The position numbers were made by a program, and so were the translations under genes. The notes under the pieces are model-generated. The model saw only the letters and a list, made by a program, of their open reading frames with translations. It made no database searches and was not told the origin of the DNA. Positions 16,900 to 25,289 of a stretch of DNA of 64,000 nt are shown here, one piece after another (the stretch's first letter is position 1; every line of letters starts with the position of its first letter). This stretch comes from Pontibacter amylolyticus (GTDB lineage: Bacteria > Bacteroidota > Bacteroidia > Cytophagales > Hymenobacteraceae), in NCBI RefSeq assembly GCF_014638845.1, contig NZ_BMFP01000001.1, positions 930,601 through 994,600 on the forward strand, written 5' to 3'.

Positions 16900-17808
16900 C
16901 TAGAAGCCCTTTCGTATTTCTAAAGGCGTATGGCCGGTCTTGCGCTTTATGAAGTGGCTGAAATGGGATTGATCCTCAAAATGAAGCAAATAGGCGATCT
17001 CAGCCATGCTCATGGCTGTGTTGCTAAGCAGCGTGCGGGCCTCCTGCAGCAGTCGGTTTTGGATCATTTCGTGCGGGGGTTTTCCGGTAGTGCTCTTCAC
17101 CACATCGGACAGGTGCTTGGGCGTGATGTTGAGCAGGCTGGCATACTGCTGCACCTCGTGCATTTCGCGGAAGTGCTCATCGACCAAGTGCTGGTAAGCG
17201 CTTGTCAGTTGCACGGCACGGGTTGCTTTCTCTTTGATGTAGACAGTATACCTGGCTTTGTAGCAATCGCGGATGAGGAGGAGCAAGATGTGAACGTAAT
17301 CGCGGAGCAGTTGCGTTTTCTCCCTTGAGTGGCCACTGTCTACCTCCAGGATATGCTCGAAGGACCGCTGCACCAGGTTGCTCTCGTTGGGGGTGAGGCT
17401 GATGACGTGCTCGGCTTCCAGATCAAAGAAAGGGAATTGGGCTGACAGCGCCCCCTGCAGAACGGGCTCCATAAATGCCGTTGTGAACTCTATGCAGTAG
17501 CCTTTGCATTCCTTTATATTGGCAGAAGCATAGAGCACATTGGCCGGAACGATCACCAGGTCGTGCGGCATCAACCAGCGGTGCCTGTCATCAAGCCGGA
17601 TATCGTGCAGGCCGTCAAGCAGGAGGTAGATCAGGTTAAAGTTTCTTCGCAAGGCTGGAATCCCCAGCTTTGGGTCAACATGTTGGTGCCTCTCCTCCAG
17701 ACGCCCTGGCAGGAGCTGAAGGCCCGGGTCATAGGGCCGTGTATCGTGGTTTATTTTTCTTTCAAAGGCAGCAATTGTTTCAAAGGTCAATATTTCATTT
17801 CTGGGCAC
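16900..17808 (-). CDS. AraC family transcriptional regulator
   Basis: 302 residues from a GTG at 17808; no in-frame ATG precedes the conserved part. The N-terminal half is a cupin-like ligand-binding domain (HRWLMPHDLVIVPANVLYAS), the C-terminal ~100 residues hold two helix-turn-helices (QQYASLLNITPKHLSDVVKS and MSMAEIAYLLHFEDQSHFSH) and the closing KRKTGHTPLEIRK. It should bind DNA as a ligand-controlled activator. The methyltransferase gene just downstream on the same strand is the obvious candidate target or partner. Confidence 0.9.
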   Translation of the reverse strand: MPRNEILTFETIAAFERKINHDTRPYDPGLQLLPGRLEERHQHVDPKLGIPALRRNFNLIYLLLDGLHDIRLDDRHRWLMPHDLVIVPANVLYASANIKECKGYCIEFTTAFMEPVLQGALSAQFPFFDLEAEHVISLTPNESNLVQRSFEHILEVDSGHSREKTQLLRDYVHILLLLIRDCYKARYTVYIKEKATRAVQLTSAYQHLVDEHFREMHEVQQYASLLNITPKHLSDVVKSTTGKPPHEMIQNRLLQEARTLLSNTAMSMAEIAYLLHFEDQSHFSHFIKRKTGHTPLEIRKGF

Positions 17809-18234
17809 AAATTTTCAGTTAAATTTCCTTGCATACCGTCCGTCCTCTATCTCGCCCGTAATGTGAATGATGCTCTTCCTGCAGGAAATCACTAATGACT
17901 ACTTGAGCTGATCATTCCCGAAACTTGCAGGGTTTCTCTACTAAACACAACACAGTTTCACCAAAAAAAGTATCATTTTTAAACCGTTTAATTAAAGTTA
18001 AAAACAAGTTTTTGGTGAAATTATACCTACCGGCGATGGAAGGACTTCATGCGTAAGCAAATACGGAACTGTGGCATGGTCAGCAGAGGAATTATTGTAT
18101 CACAATATGATCAAAATAAGCCAAAGCCTGTCTCCCTAAAATACGAACTTTAGCACTTTGTAAGGAACGAAAAATCGTTAACCTACAGGACGCAGTTGGT
18201 TGTAGGCCTGTTCGGTCTGTAGCGAAGGTATAGC
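17809..18234. other. Gene-free stretch with a spaced inverted repeat
   Basis: No gene seen in this AT-rich region. The only clear structure is a perfect 12-bp inverted repeat, TTTCACCAAAAA (17956-17967) and TTTTTGGTGAAA (18009-18020), separated by 41 bp. An AGGTATAG copy lies at 18226, at the end of the next gene. Confidence 0.6.
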
Positions 18235-19227
18235 TTAGGCTTTCACTTCGTTTTCCAGTTGGAGTCCCTGTTCAAAATCTGCGATGTTCTGCAGGGTAAT
18301 GGCCGCTATGCTTTCCAGGGCGTTACTCGTGAAAAAAGCCTGATGCCCCGTTATCAGCACATTGTTGAACGAAAGCAGGCGCATGAACACGTCGTCCTGT
18401 ATTACGCGGTCTGACAGGTCTTCAAAGAACAGATCAGCCTCCTCCTCATACACGTCGATGCCCAGGTATTTGATATGGCCGCTCTTTAGTCCGGCGATGA
18501 CCGCCTTGGTATCAACGAGCGCTCCACGGCTGGTGTTGATGAGCATCACACCAGTCTTCATCTGGGCGATCGTTTTCCTATTGATCAGGTGGTGGGTTTT
18601 TGGGGTGAGCGGGCAGTGCAGCGAGATGATGTCAGATTGAGCGTAAAGTGAGGCTAAGTCAGAGAACTCAATTCCAACCCTGTCAAATTCGTCCCGCTTC
18701 TCAATATCATGGCCCAGCACGCGGCAGCCAAAGCCTTTGAGAATCTTTGCTGTCACAAGCCCTATCTTTCCGAGTCCGATCAGGCCTACAGTTTTGCCAT
18801 GCAGGTCAAAGCCCATCAGGCCATTTAGCGCGAAGTTGCCTTCTTTCACGCGGTTGTAGGCGCGGTGGGTTTTGCGGTTAAGCGTCAGGATGAGCGCCAG
18901 CGTATGCTCGGCTACCGAGTAGGGCGAGTAAGCCGGCACCCGCACTGCCTTCATGCCAAGGGCAGCCGCCGCTTCGAGGTTAACGTTGTTAAACCCTGCG
19001 CAGCGTAAGGCAATCAGTTTTACCCCCTGTTCCGCCAGCAACTGCAACACTTCCGCATCGGCCCTGTCGTTCACGAAAATACAGACGGCTTCGTAGCCTT
19101 TGGCCAGTACGGCGGTGTTGCAGTTAAGCGGCACTTCCAGGTAGTCGAGTTTATGCTGGAAAGTGGAATTGGCGGCATCAAAAAATGTTCTGTCGTATAC
19201 CTTGGCGCTAAAAAAGAGGACGTTCAT
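18235..19227 (-). CDS. ldhA: D-isomer 2-hydroxyacid dehydrogenase (D-lactate dehydrogenase-like)
   Basis: 330 residues from the ATG at 19227 (MNVLFFSAKVYDRTFF), the typical LdhA start; the frame extends 18 codons upstream without similarity. NAD-binding loop GLIGLGKIG and the catalytic trio are visible: Arg in NTSRGALVD, Glu in GIDVYEEEADLFF, His in TGHQAFFTS. ALRCAGFNNV and SVAEHTLALIL are also standard. It should reduce pyruvate to D-lactate with NADH (or act on a related 2-oxoacid). It follows recQ on the same strand with a 55-bp gap. Confidence 0.9.
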   Translation of the reverse strand: MNVLFFSAKVYDRTFFDAANSTFQHKLDYLEVPLNCNTAVLAKGYEAVCIFVNDRADAEVLQLLAEQGVKLIALRCAGFNNVNLEAAAALGMKAVRVPAYSPYSVAEHTLALILTLNRKTHRAYNRVKEGNFALNGLMGFDLHGKTVGLIGLGKIGLVTAKILKGFGCRVLGHDIEKRDEFDRVGIEFSDLASLYAQSDIISLHCPLTPKTHHLINRKTIAQMKTGVMLINTSRGALVDTKAVIAGLKSGHIKYLGIDVYEEEADLFFEDLSDRVIQDDVFMRLLSFNNVLITGHQAFFTSNALESIAAITLQNIADFEQGLQLENEVKA

Positions 19228-19282
19228 AACAAGGCGGTTTTGTTGTTCAGGTATAAAGGCTATACGAGAATCAACCGGCAAG

Positions 19283-21202
19283 CTACACCTGTTCTGTCGC
19301 CAGGTATAGCTTGCCGCTTTCGGCGTACTTGATGATGCCGGTGTCCACCATTTCGCGCAGGAGCTCTGTTACGGTTTCGGTATGTTTGGGGTCGAACTGT
19401 TGCACAAGCTCTTTGGGCAGCAGGTTTTTAGTCTGCACTGCCTGCAGCAGTTGCTGTCGCAGCGCTTGCTGCTCCTGCCCTGCCCGCTCCTTTTTGCGCT
19501 GCGCCAGACAGTAGTCGCAGATGCGGCAGCTCTTGTCACTGACTTCGGCGAAGTACTCCAGCAGCAGTTGCGTGCGGCATCGGTTGGTGGTCTCGACATA
19601 ATGGGCCATTTCTTTGGCCTGCTTCAGGGCACGGTCGCGCAGCTGGTCCAGCTTTTTGTGGTTCAGCGGCAGGTTGGCGGCGTCCAGACGGGGAGCGGTG
19701 AAGACCAACTGGGGGGCATCGTGCTGTGGCTCGTATACCAGCACCTGCAGCTTGTGCAGGTACTCGAGTTTGCGGCGCACCTCCTGCTCCGGCTTCCTGA
19801 GTTGCTCGGACAGTTTACGTTCCGATATCTTCACAAAGCCCGTAAAAGCCTCGCCGCCATACATGCGCAGGATCAGACGCAGCAAGGCGTCGTGCTCGGC
19901 ATTGGCCACCTGAAACTCATAAAGCGCCATGTTGTCGAGGAGCAGGTATAGCCGCGAGGGACTGTAGTAAGCCTCGTTGAGTTGCACGTAGCCCTCTCCT
20001 TCCAGCCGTTTGATGGCGTGGTGGGTTTCGAGTGCAGACAGCTTGTAGTTCTTGGAAAAAGCAGCCAGGTCAAAATCGAAGCTGCCCATCAAGCCGCTGC
20101 CCACCGCGATCTGGTAGTAATTGGCCAGGCACTGGTATACCCGCCGGATCAGCTCCAGCGGTGGATGCGCCTCTGCTACTTTCTGCAGCAGGTCTTTGGT
20201 GTCGCTGGGGCCGTAGAGCAGCGTGGCATAGGCGTACTTCTCGTCACGCCCGGCACGGCCTGCCTCCTGGTAATAGGCTTCCAGGCTCTCCGGCAGATCG
20301 AGGTGCACGACCAGCCGTACATCGGGTTTGTCGATGCCCATGCCAAAGGCGTTGGTTGCCACGATCACGCGCACCTTGTCATCGATCCAGGCCTGCTGTG
20401 TCTTGTTGCGCTCTTCAAACTTGAGACCCGCATGATAGGCCGCTGCCGGTATACGCCGGCTCTGCAGGAACCGGGCTATCTCCACGGTCTGCCGTCGGCT
20501 GCGCACATACACAATGGACTGCCCCGGCATACGGTTCAGGATCTCGAGCAGGCGGCCCACTTTGTCTTCGGTATAAAGGCAGGAGTAAGAAAGGTTGGCC
20601 CGGGCAAAGCTCTTGACAAACACGTTCTGCTTTTTGAAAGCCAGTTTTTCCTGAATATCGACGCGCACCTGCTCGGTGGCCGTGGCCGTGAGGGCCAGCA
20701 CAGGTATAGCGGGCAGTGTTTCGCGCAGGGCGGCCAGTTCCAGGTAGGGTGGCCGGAAGTCGTAGCCCCATTGCGAGATACAGTGCGCCTCGTCCACGGC
20801 CAGCAAACTCACTTTCATGCGCTTCACCCGCTCCTGGAACAAATCGGTCTGCAAACGCTCCGGCGACAGGTATAGGAACTTGACGTTGCCATACACGCAG
20901 TTGTCCATCGCGATGTCGATCTCGCGGCGGTTCATACCCGAGAAGATGGCCACGGCAGGTATACCCCGTTTCTTGAGTTGCTCCACCTGGTCCTTCATCA
21001 GCGCAATCAACGGCGTGATCACCAGGCAAATCCCCTCCATAGCCATGGCCGGCACCTGAAAGCAGATCGACTTACCCCCACCTGTCGGCAACAGCGCCAG
21101 CGTGTCCTGACCCGCCAGCACCGAACGGATGATATCCTCCTGCAAAGGCCGGAACTGGTCATAGCCCCAATAGGTGCGCAATATGTGGTGGATGTCTTGC
21201 AA
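19283..21202 (-). CDS. recQ: ATP-dependent DNA helicase RecQ
   Basis: 639 residues. Helicase motifs: FRPLQEDII (motif 0), LLPTGGGKSICFQ (I), DEAHCISQWGYDFRP (II and the aromatic loop), ALTATAT (III), YHAGL, VIVATNAFGMGIDKPDVR (V) and QEAGRAGRD (VI). The RQC zinc site follows (CRTQLLLEYF, CRICDYC), then a winged-helix region. I see no HRDC domain; the C-terminus is a short regulatory-type helix pair. RecQ is a 3'-5' helicase acting in recombination repair. Confidence 0.94.
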   Translation of the reverse strand: MQDIHHILRTYWGYDQFRPLQEDIIRSVLAGQDTLALLPTGGGKSICFQVPAMAMEGICLVITPLIALMKDQVEQLKKRGIPAVAIFSGMNRREIDIAMDNCVYGNVKFLYLSPERLQTDLFQERVKRMKVSLLAVDEAHCISQWGYDFRPPYLELAALRETLPAIPVLALTATATEQVRVDIQEKLAFKKQNVFVKSFARANLSYSCLYTEDKVGRLLEILNRMPGQSIVYVRSRRQTVEIARFLQSRRIPAAAYHAGLKFEERNKTQQAWIDDKVRVIVATNAFGMGIDKPDVRLVVHLDLPESLEAYYQEAGRAGRDEKYAYATLLYGPSDTKDLLQKVAEAHPPLELIRRVYQCLANYYQIAVGSGLMGSFDFDLAAFSKNYKLSALETHHAIKRLEGEGYVQLNEAYYSPSRLYLLLDNMALYEFQVANAEHDALLRLILRMYGGEAFTGFVKISERKLSEQLRKPEQEVRRKLEYLHKLQVLVYEPQHDAPQLVFTAPRLDAANLPLNHKKLDQLRDRALKQAKEMAHYVETTNRCRTQLLLEYFAEVSDKSCRICDYCLAQRKKERAGQEQQALRQQLLQAVQTKNLLPKELVQQFDPKHTETVTELLREMVDTGIIKYAESGKLYLATEQV

Positions 21203-21507
21203 AGGAGTTCGGGTTTGGGATAGCGAAGATAAAGTATAGAAGACAGAAGTCAGAATTTTTCGCTCCGCACCCCTTCATTTCCATTTCGAGAGAGGAATCC
21301 TGATCTGGCGTTTGGCGGAGCATTCGACAGCGCTGGTGTAAGGGATAAGCTTGTGTCCTATACCTGGCTGAAGGGTATGGGAAAGACTATCATGCACCGA
21401 AATAACTCCCGGCATAACGACGGCAGGAGAATAATGCAAAGGAGAACGGACATAAAAAAAGCCTTCCGGAGCTAACTACGGAAGGCTTTTTTGCTGTGGC
21501 AAATTAA
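21203..21507. other. Gene-free stretch between recQ and a small barrel-protein gene
   Basis: No gene. It contains a possible degenerate piece of the CATTTCGAG...GATCT repeat (21290-21312), a CTATACCT motif near 21359, and the terminator at 21454. Confidence 0.5.
21454..21492 (-). terminator. Terminator of the barrel-protein gene
   Basis: AAAAAAGCCTTCCG and CGGAAGGCTTTTTT form a perfect 14-bp stem with a 10-base loop; T-runs on both sides make it usable in both directions. Confidence 0.88.
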
Positions 21508-22077
21508 TTACAGATTTACCGACACGCCCAGCGTACCAAAGCCAAATGCGCCGCGGCCACCTTCAAAGTAGACACCTATTGTCTCGTTGAACTTATATTT
21601 TACGCCTAGTACCGGTCCGATAAAAAAGTTTGTCCCGTTGGCATAGGACCCCGGAAAGTCTTCGTCTCCGGAAAAAGTCCTGAATTCGAGTCCCACCAGC
21701 AGCGTGCCGTACAAGTCCAGCTTCTCTTCGCTGATACTCGCTCCCAGGGCTTCGTTTATTAGAGGAACCGCGTGGTATGTAGCTCTGGCACCGACTGAGG
21801 TGAAGTTCCATTTGTAGTCATAGCCATAGTGGCTGTACTTCCAGCTGGCGTAGCCAACGTAAGGACCTACACTTATACTTTCGTGAATTCCTTTCTCGAT
21901 GGAGGCAGTAACGGGGATAAACGCACCTGAGCGGCTACCTGCAAACCCATAGCCATAGTAGCCCAGCGATGTTCCCGCATGAATAAAAAGATCGCCCTGC
22001 TCATAGGCCTTCTTCTGAGCGAACAAACACTGCATCATCAGGCAGCAGGCAAAAGTTAAAAGTAATTTTGCTTTCAT
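21508..22077 (-). CDS. Small outer-membrane beta-barrel protein
   Basis: 189 residues with a signal peptide (LLLTFACCLMMQCLFA, then Q). The mature chain is Gly/Tyr/aromatic-rich with alternating strands (LGYYGYGFAGSRSGAFIPVTASIEKG, SVGPYVGYASWKYSHYGYDYKW split across strands) and a terminal strand GFGTLGVSVNL ending in a hydrophobic residue, as expected for an 8-stranded OmpA/OmpX-type barrel. Ligand or role unknown. A promoter and an inverted repeat sit just upstream. Confidence 0.75.
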   Translation of the reverse strand: MKAKLLLTFACCLMMQCLFAQKKAYEQGDLFIHAGTSLGYYGYGFAGSRSGAFIPVTASIEKGIHESISVGPYVGYASWKYSHYGYDYKWNFTSVGARATYHAVPLINEALGASISEEKLDLYGTLLVGLEFRTFSGDEDFPGSYANGTNFFIGPVLGVKYKFNETIGVYFEGGRGAFGFGTLGVSVNL

Positions 22078-22108
22078 AAGATGTTAAAATTTAAATGACT
22101 AATACAAG

Positions 22109-22134
22109 CAAATATATAGTGAAATCTATATATT
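22109..22134 (-). promoter_or_regulatory. -7 box and overlapping inverted repeat before the barrel-protein gene
   Basis: On the minus strand TATATTTG (22109-22116) matches the -7 consensus. It overlaps a perfect 9-bp inverted repeat, AATATATAG (22111-22119) and CTATATATT (22126-22134), a position suited to a repressor. Confidence 0.4.
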
Positions 22135-22238
22135 AAAAAATGAATCCCTGACAGCTTCAAATACCTCCCAGATCAGTCGAAGTGAATTTTGCAGGACACC
22201 CCCAATCCGATACTAAAGACTACCAGAGTAGAAAAACA

Positions 22239-22270
22239 AAAAAACCTGCCTCGAAAGAGGCAGGTTTTTA
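22239..22270 (-). terminator. Terminator of the recombination-type gene
   Basis: On the minus strand a 13-bp stem (AAAAACCTGCCTC / GAGGCAGGTTTTT) with a four-base loop is followed by a long T-run. It sits just past the stop at 22289. Confidence 0.9.
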
Positions 22271-22288
22271 ACTTCTAATCAACAGGAA

Positions 22289-23071
22289 TTATGCAGCAGC
22301 AGACTGACCATCTTCCCGGTCCTCGATCACCTTCTTCAGCTTCTCGATCGCCTGCGCGGCACGCTCCTCGTCAAAACGGTTGATGTTGAGCAACATCTTG
22401 GTCTTTTCTTGGCGCGTGATCACCGGATTGTTCAGCAGACGGATGATCTCCTCTTTCTGCTTGGCCGATGCGTAGCGTATACCTGGAGTAGGTTCAGCGT
22501 CTGCGGCCGCGGCTTCAGCCGCCGCTGTGGCAGGGGCAGCCTTCATCGTTGCTTTCTTCTCAGTTGGCACGGCAGGCTTCGAAGTTTCATTGCCTGCATA
22601 GTCCATCTCCTCTACCGGAGTTGGCTCGTAGCCAGCCGCCCGGATGATCCAGGCCAGAATGTTGCGGTAGGCCTTGCCAATGGCACGGGTCTGCGCCATG
22701 GAGGCAATCGCGAACTCCTGGTAGTACTTCTTGCCCTGCTCTTTGTTGGAGCAGATCGCAAAGCCGGCGCCCACCACCTGCTGACTGCGCAGGTCGAGCA
22801 GGTTCACCTTCGCCTGGTACTTGATCTCGTCGTCGGTGCTGATGTTGACCACATGCTCCACCACCGGCAAGATGCCCAGACGCGAGCCGGCATACTGCCA
22901 GCCTTCCACGTTCACGTACTCTTTACCTTGTATATTTTGATATAACCTATTCTCTTTTATAAACTTAGCCAGGTCAACAGCTAAGTGAAGCGTCTCATCA
23001 GATTTCGCTATGTCATAGCTTTCTACCTTCGGCTTCCTCTCCACTTTTGTCTCTTTATTCACTTGACTCAT
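22289..23071 (-). CDS. Phage-type recombination-like protein of unknown function
   Basis: 260 residues. The core (about 35-165) has a pattern I associate with phage and bacterial proteins found near single-strand annealing functions: YVNVEGWQYAGSRLGILPVV, YQAKVNLLD, VVGAGFAICS, then the signature FAIASMAQTRAIGKAYRN and AGYEPTPVEEM. A low-complexity Ala/Thr/Pro linker (about 170-205) leads to a helical C-terminal domain (ASAKQKEEIIRLL ... IEKLKKVIED) like the tail often attached to Rad52/Erf-type proteins. No enzymatic motif is seen. It stands alone, with its own promoter, operator-like palindrome and terminator, and no other phage genes nearby. A role in ssDNA annealing is inference only. Confidence 0.6.
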   Translation of the reverse strand: MSQVNKETKVERKPKVESYDIAKSDETLHLAVDLAKFIKENRLYQNIQGKEYVNVEGWQYAGSRLGILPVVEHVVNISTDDEIKYQAKVNLLDLRSQQVVGAGFAICSNKEQGKKYYQEFAIASMAQTRAIGKAYRNILAWIIRAAGYEPTPVEEMDYAGNETSKPAVPTEKKATMKAAPATAAAEAAAADAEPTPGIRYASAKQKEEIIRLLNNPVITRQEKTKMLLNINRFDEERAAQAIEKLKKVIEDREDGQSAAA

Positions 23072-23104
23072 ATCTCGTTAGTTTTCATGTTTTAGTACAT
23101 ATAT

Positions 23105-23134
23105 CAAACATACCTCCTCCTGAAATGGTGCAAA
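23105..23134 (-). promoter_or_regulatory. Promoter of the recombination-type gene
   Basis: On the minus strand TATGTTTG (23105-23112) fits TAnnTTTG and TTTG (23131-23134) lies about 18 bases upstream, close to the usual 19-21. The leader would be about 30 bases. Confidence 0.5.
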
Positions 23135-23154
23135 AAATCACAAAAAAAATTCAT

Positions 23155-23183
23155 TATAAACATCTGATTATCAGATGTTTATA
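23155..23183. promoter_or_regulatory. 29-bp perfect palindrome, operator candidate
   Basis: TATAAACATCTGAT and ATCAGATGTTTATA flank a single T: 14-bp arms without mismatch. It lies about 20 bases upstream of the -33 element of the recombination-type gene and far from the next gene on the other side, so it most likely regulates that promoter. Confidence 0.6.
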
Positions 23184-23396
23184 AATTAATTTCAGAAAAA
23201 TATGTTTCCCCTCCCAATAGCCGCCGATTTAGCACAAAAAAGCAAAGGGGGATATATTGTACGTGAAAATTACAATTGAGGTATGTGCATGAAATAAAGA
23301 CGAGAACCTCGGGAACGGACACAGTTCAAAACCCCGCCAAAGGATGGCCAGGTAGCGCTCAGGAATAAGAGGTATAGGTATAGGAACAGGTATAGC

Positions 23397-24062
23397 TTAG
23401 GCTTTCACCTCCTGCACGATCAGTCCGTCTTTCATGACCAGCTTGCGGTCGGCCATGGTGGCCAGCTGCTCGTTGTGCGTTACGATCACGAAGGTCTGGT
23501 TAAACTCGTCGCGCAACTTAAAGAAGATCTCGTGCAACTCCTGTGCATTTTTGGAGTCGAGGTTACCGCTGGGCTCGTCAGCGAAAATGATGCGCGGCGA
23601 GTTGATCAGGGCGCGCGCCACGGCCGTGCGCTGCTGCTCACCACCCGACATCTCGGAAGGCTTGTGGTGCATGCGGTGGCCCAGGTTAAGCATGCTGAGC
23701 AATTCGGCGGCGCGCTCGGTTACCTCCAGCTCCGGGCGTCCGGCCAGGAAGCCAGGCAGGCAGGCGTTTTCGAGGGCCGTGAACTCTGGCAACAGGTTGT
23801 GAAACTGAAAAATGAAACCGATGTGCCGGTTACGGAAACGCGCCAGTTCAGACGCGTTGAGGCGGGAAATGTTCTTATCGTCAAACAGCACATCGCCGGT
23901 ATCGGCCGAGTCTAGCGTACCCAAAATGTGCAGCAGTGTGCTTTTGCCAGCGCCCGAAGCGCCTACAATGGAAACAACTTCGCCGGCATGGATGGTCAGG
24001 TCTATCCCTTTGAGCACTTCCAATGAACCGTATTTCTTGTGAACGTTAACGACTTGCAGCAC
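23397..24062 (-). CDS. lolD: ABC transporter ATP-binding protein, LolD/MacB type
   Basis: 221 residues from a GTG at 24062 ([12 protein letters not shown]), the normal length for LolD. Motifs: [15 protein letters not shown] (Walker A), [16 protein letters not shown] (Q-loop and the LolD-type region after it), [15 protein letters not shown] (signature), [14 protein letters not shown] (Walker B), VTHNE (H-loop). LolD drives LolCE to release lipoproteins from the inner membrane; MacB/FtsE relatives are alternatives. No permease gene is adjacent. An inverted repeat TTTGACA/TGTCAAA (24080-24103) lies just upstream. Confidence 0.85.
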   Translation of the reverse strand: MLQVVNVHKKYGSLEVLKGIDLTIHAGEVVSIVGASGAGKSTLLHILGTLDSADTGDVLFDDKNISRLNASELARFRNRHIGFIFQFHNLLPEFTALENACLPGFLAGRPELEVTERAAELLSMLNLGHRMHHKPSEMSGGEQQRTAVARALINSPRIIFADEPSGNLDSKNAQELHEIFFKLRDEFNQTFVIVTHNEQLATMADRKLVMKDGLIVQEVKA

Positions 24063-24231
24063 GATCTGGCGGTAATGTGTTTGACAATGAATGATGTGTC
24101 AAAGCTACAAAACAAAAGGTATAAGTGAGGTACCTGCCTTCCGAAATTTAGCAGCACCCTCAGCTCCGGGCTAGACTATCGGGCGAAGTGTTAGCTCCTG
24201 TTATAGTGAAAATACCTGGTGTCAGGCGTAC

Positions 24232-24939
24232 TTACTCGCAATACTCGATTTTCACATCAGGGGTATCATCTTCCATATTCTGATTTGGGAAAATCACGAA
24301 TACTCCATTCCCATAATCCCATGTGTGCAAGCTATAACCCGAAGATTCAGGCAGGTATACAACGGGTTCCCATTCCTCGGAATTGTCTCTTTTTATGTAG
24401 ATATTCTGAATCTGGCTGTTGGCTGGAAGGTTTGAATAGAAATTGTAAATATCGATCTCCATGATCCAGGAATAGTCCCAGGTAAGATCTTTGAAAATGA
24501 ATTCCTTTGGATCAGAGCAAACTGGTTCTTCTGTCGGAACAATGATGGTAACTGTCACCGTATCTTTTGCAGACAGCTTATCCGCGTCGGTCACAGTTAA
24601 CTCAAAATCATAATTGCCAGCCACAGTAAGCCCGCTTGCATACGCTTTAACATCAGAGAAATGGTGTTGTTTGATATTGACAGCGGAAGGCCCTGCCATT
24701 AATCTCCACTGATAGGAGACTATATTAGAATCCGGATCTGTACTGGCGCTGCTGTTTAAAACGTACTCTTTATAGGGATGATACATGGTTGTATCATTTC
24801 CGGCACGTGCAATTGGGGCGATGGGTTGGGCAGGAATGTCAGGGGATACAGAATCGTCTTCTTTGTTACAGGCGATGCATAGCAGGAGGAGCGTAAATAT
24901 TACGTTTCTGGACGAGTAGAAGTACCTTTTCATGTCCAT
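24232..24939 (-). CDS. Lipoprotein with a PKD-type domain
   Basis: 235 residues. The N-terminus is a lipoprotein signal (VIFTLLLLCIAC, Cys at about residue 24, followed by NKEDDS). Residues about 40-135 are one PKD/Ig-like domain: PIARAGNDTTMYHP, LNSSASTDPDSNIVSYQWRL and YDFELTVTDADKLSAKDTVTVT. The last ~95 residues are unrecognised. PKD domains mediate surface protein or polysaccharide contacts. The gene is more AT-rich than its neighbours, as is the region on its left and right, which may indicate transfer. A second ATG two codons in is an equal start candidate. Confidence 0.75.
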   Translation of the reverse strand: MDMKRYFYSSRNVIFTLLLLCIACNKEDDSVSPDIPAQPIAPIARAGNDTTMYHPYKEYVLNSSASTDPDSNIVSYQWRLMAGPSAVNIKQHHFSDVKAYASGLTVAGNYDFELTVTDADKLSAKDTVTVTIIVPTEEPVCSDPKEFIFKDLTWDYSWIMEIDIYNFYSNLPANSQIQNIYIKRDNSEEWEPVVYLPESSGYSLHTWDYGNGVFVIFPNQNMEDDTPDVKIEYCE

Positions 24940-25289
24940 TATTTTTAAAACTAATGCTTATCATATACCATCCATTTTCAAATACAAATAATTGATTTTC
25001 AATTGATTGAGTTCTGTGTAGCTACCACTCTATGATATACGAAGTCCTTGTTTATTAAGAGTATCTGGAGTTTATATATTTGGTTAAGCCACTTCAATCT
25101 CAGGTAAAGTCGCCAAATCTTGTACCTAATAAAACCAGACCCAGGAGCTGGTTTTATCAGATGCGTAAAGAGTCCTGTCACCTGTCCCTTTTGAGCATTA
25201 TCTGTAGATCAGGGATCGGTCTGCCAACGCTACAAACCGATAAAGGCCGCTTAAAAATTAGGCCCACCACGAGGCGCTAATCTGAGAGA
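24940..25289. other. AT-rich gene-free stretch with a hairpin
   Basis: Short open frames here (about 60 codons) lack any recognisable sequence. A perfect 10-bp stem, ATAAAACCAG (25129-25138) and CTGGTTTTAT (25148-25157), is the only clear structure. It could be a relic terminator. Confidence 0.5.

Larger units (their letters stand above)
23072..23396. other. Gene-free stretch upstream of the recombination-type gene
   Basis: No gene. It holds the promoter (23105-23134) and palindrome (23155-23183) described separately, and three AGGTATA copies in the last 30 bases (23370, 23376 and 23388) directly before the LolD stop. Confidence 0.6.

Noticed and set aside
24999-25280. Short open frames on both strands of the AT-rich gap
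   Set aside because: About 60 codons each, no initiation context, no similarity; they also overlap a hairpin.
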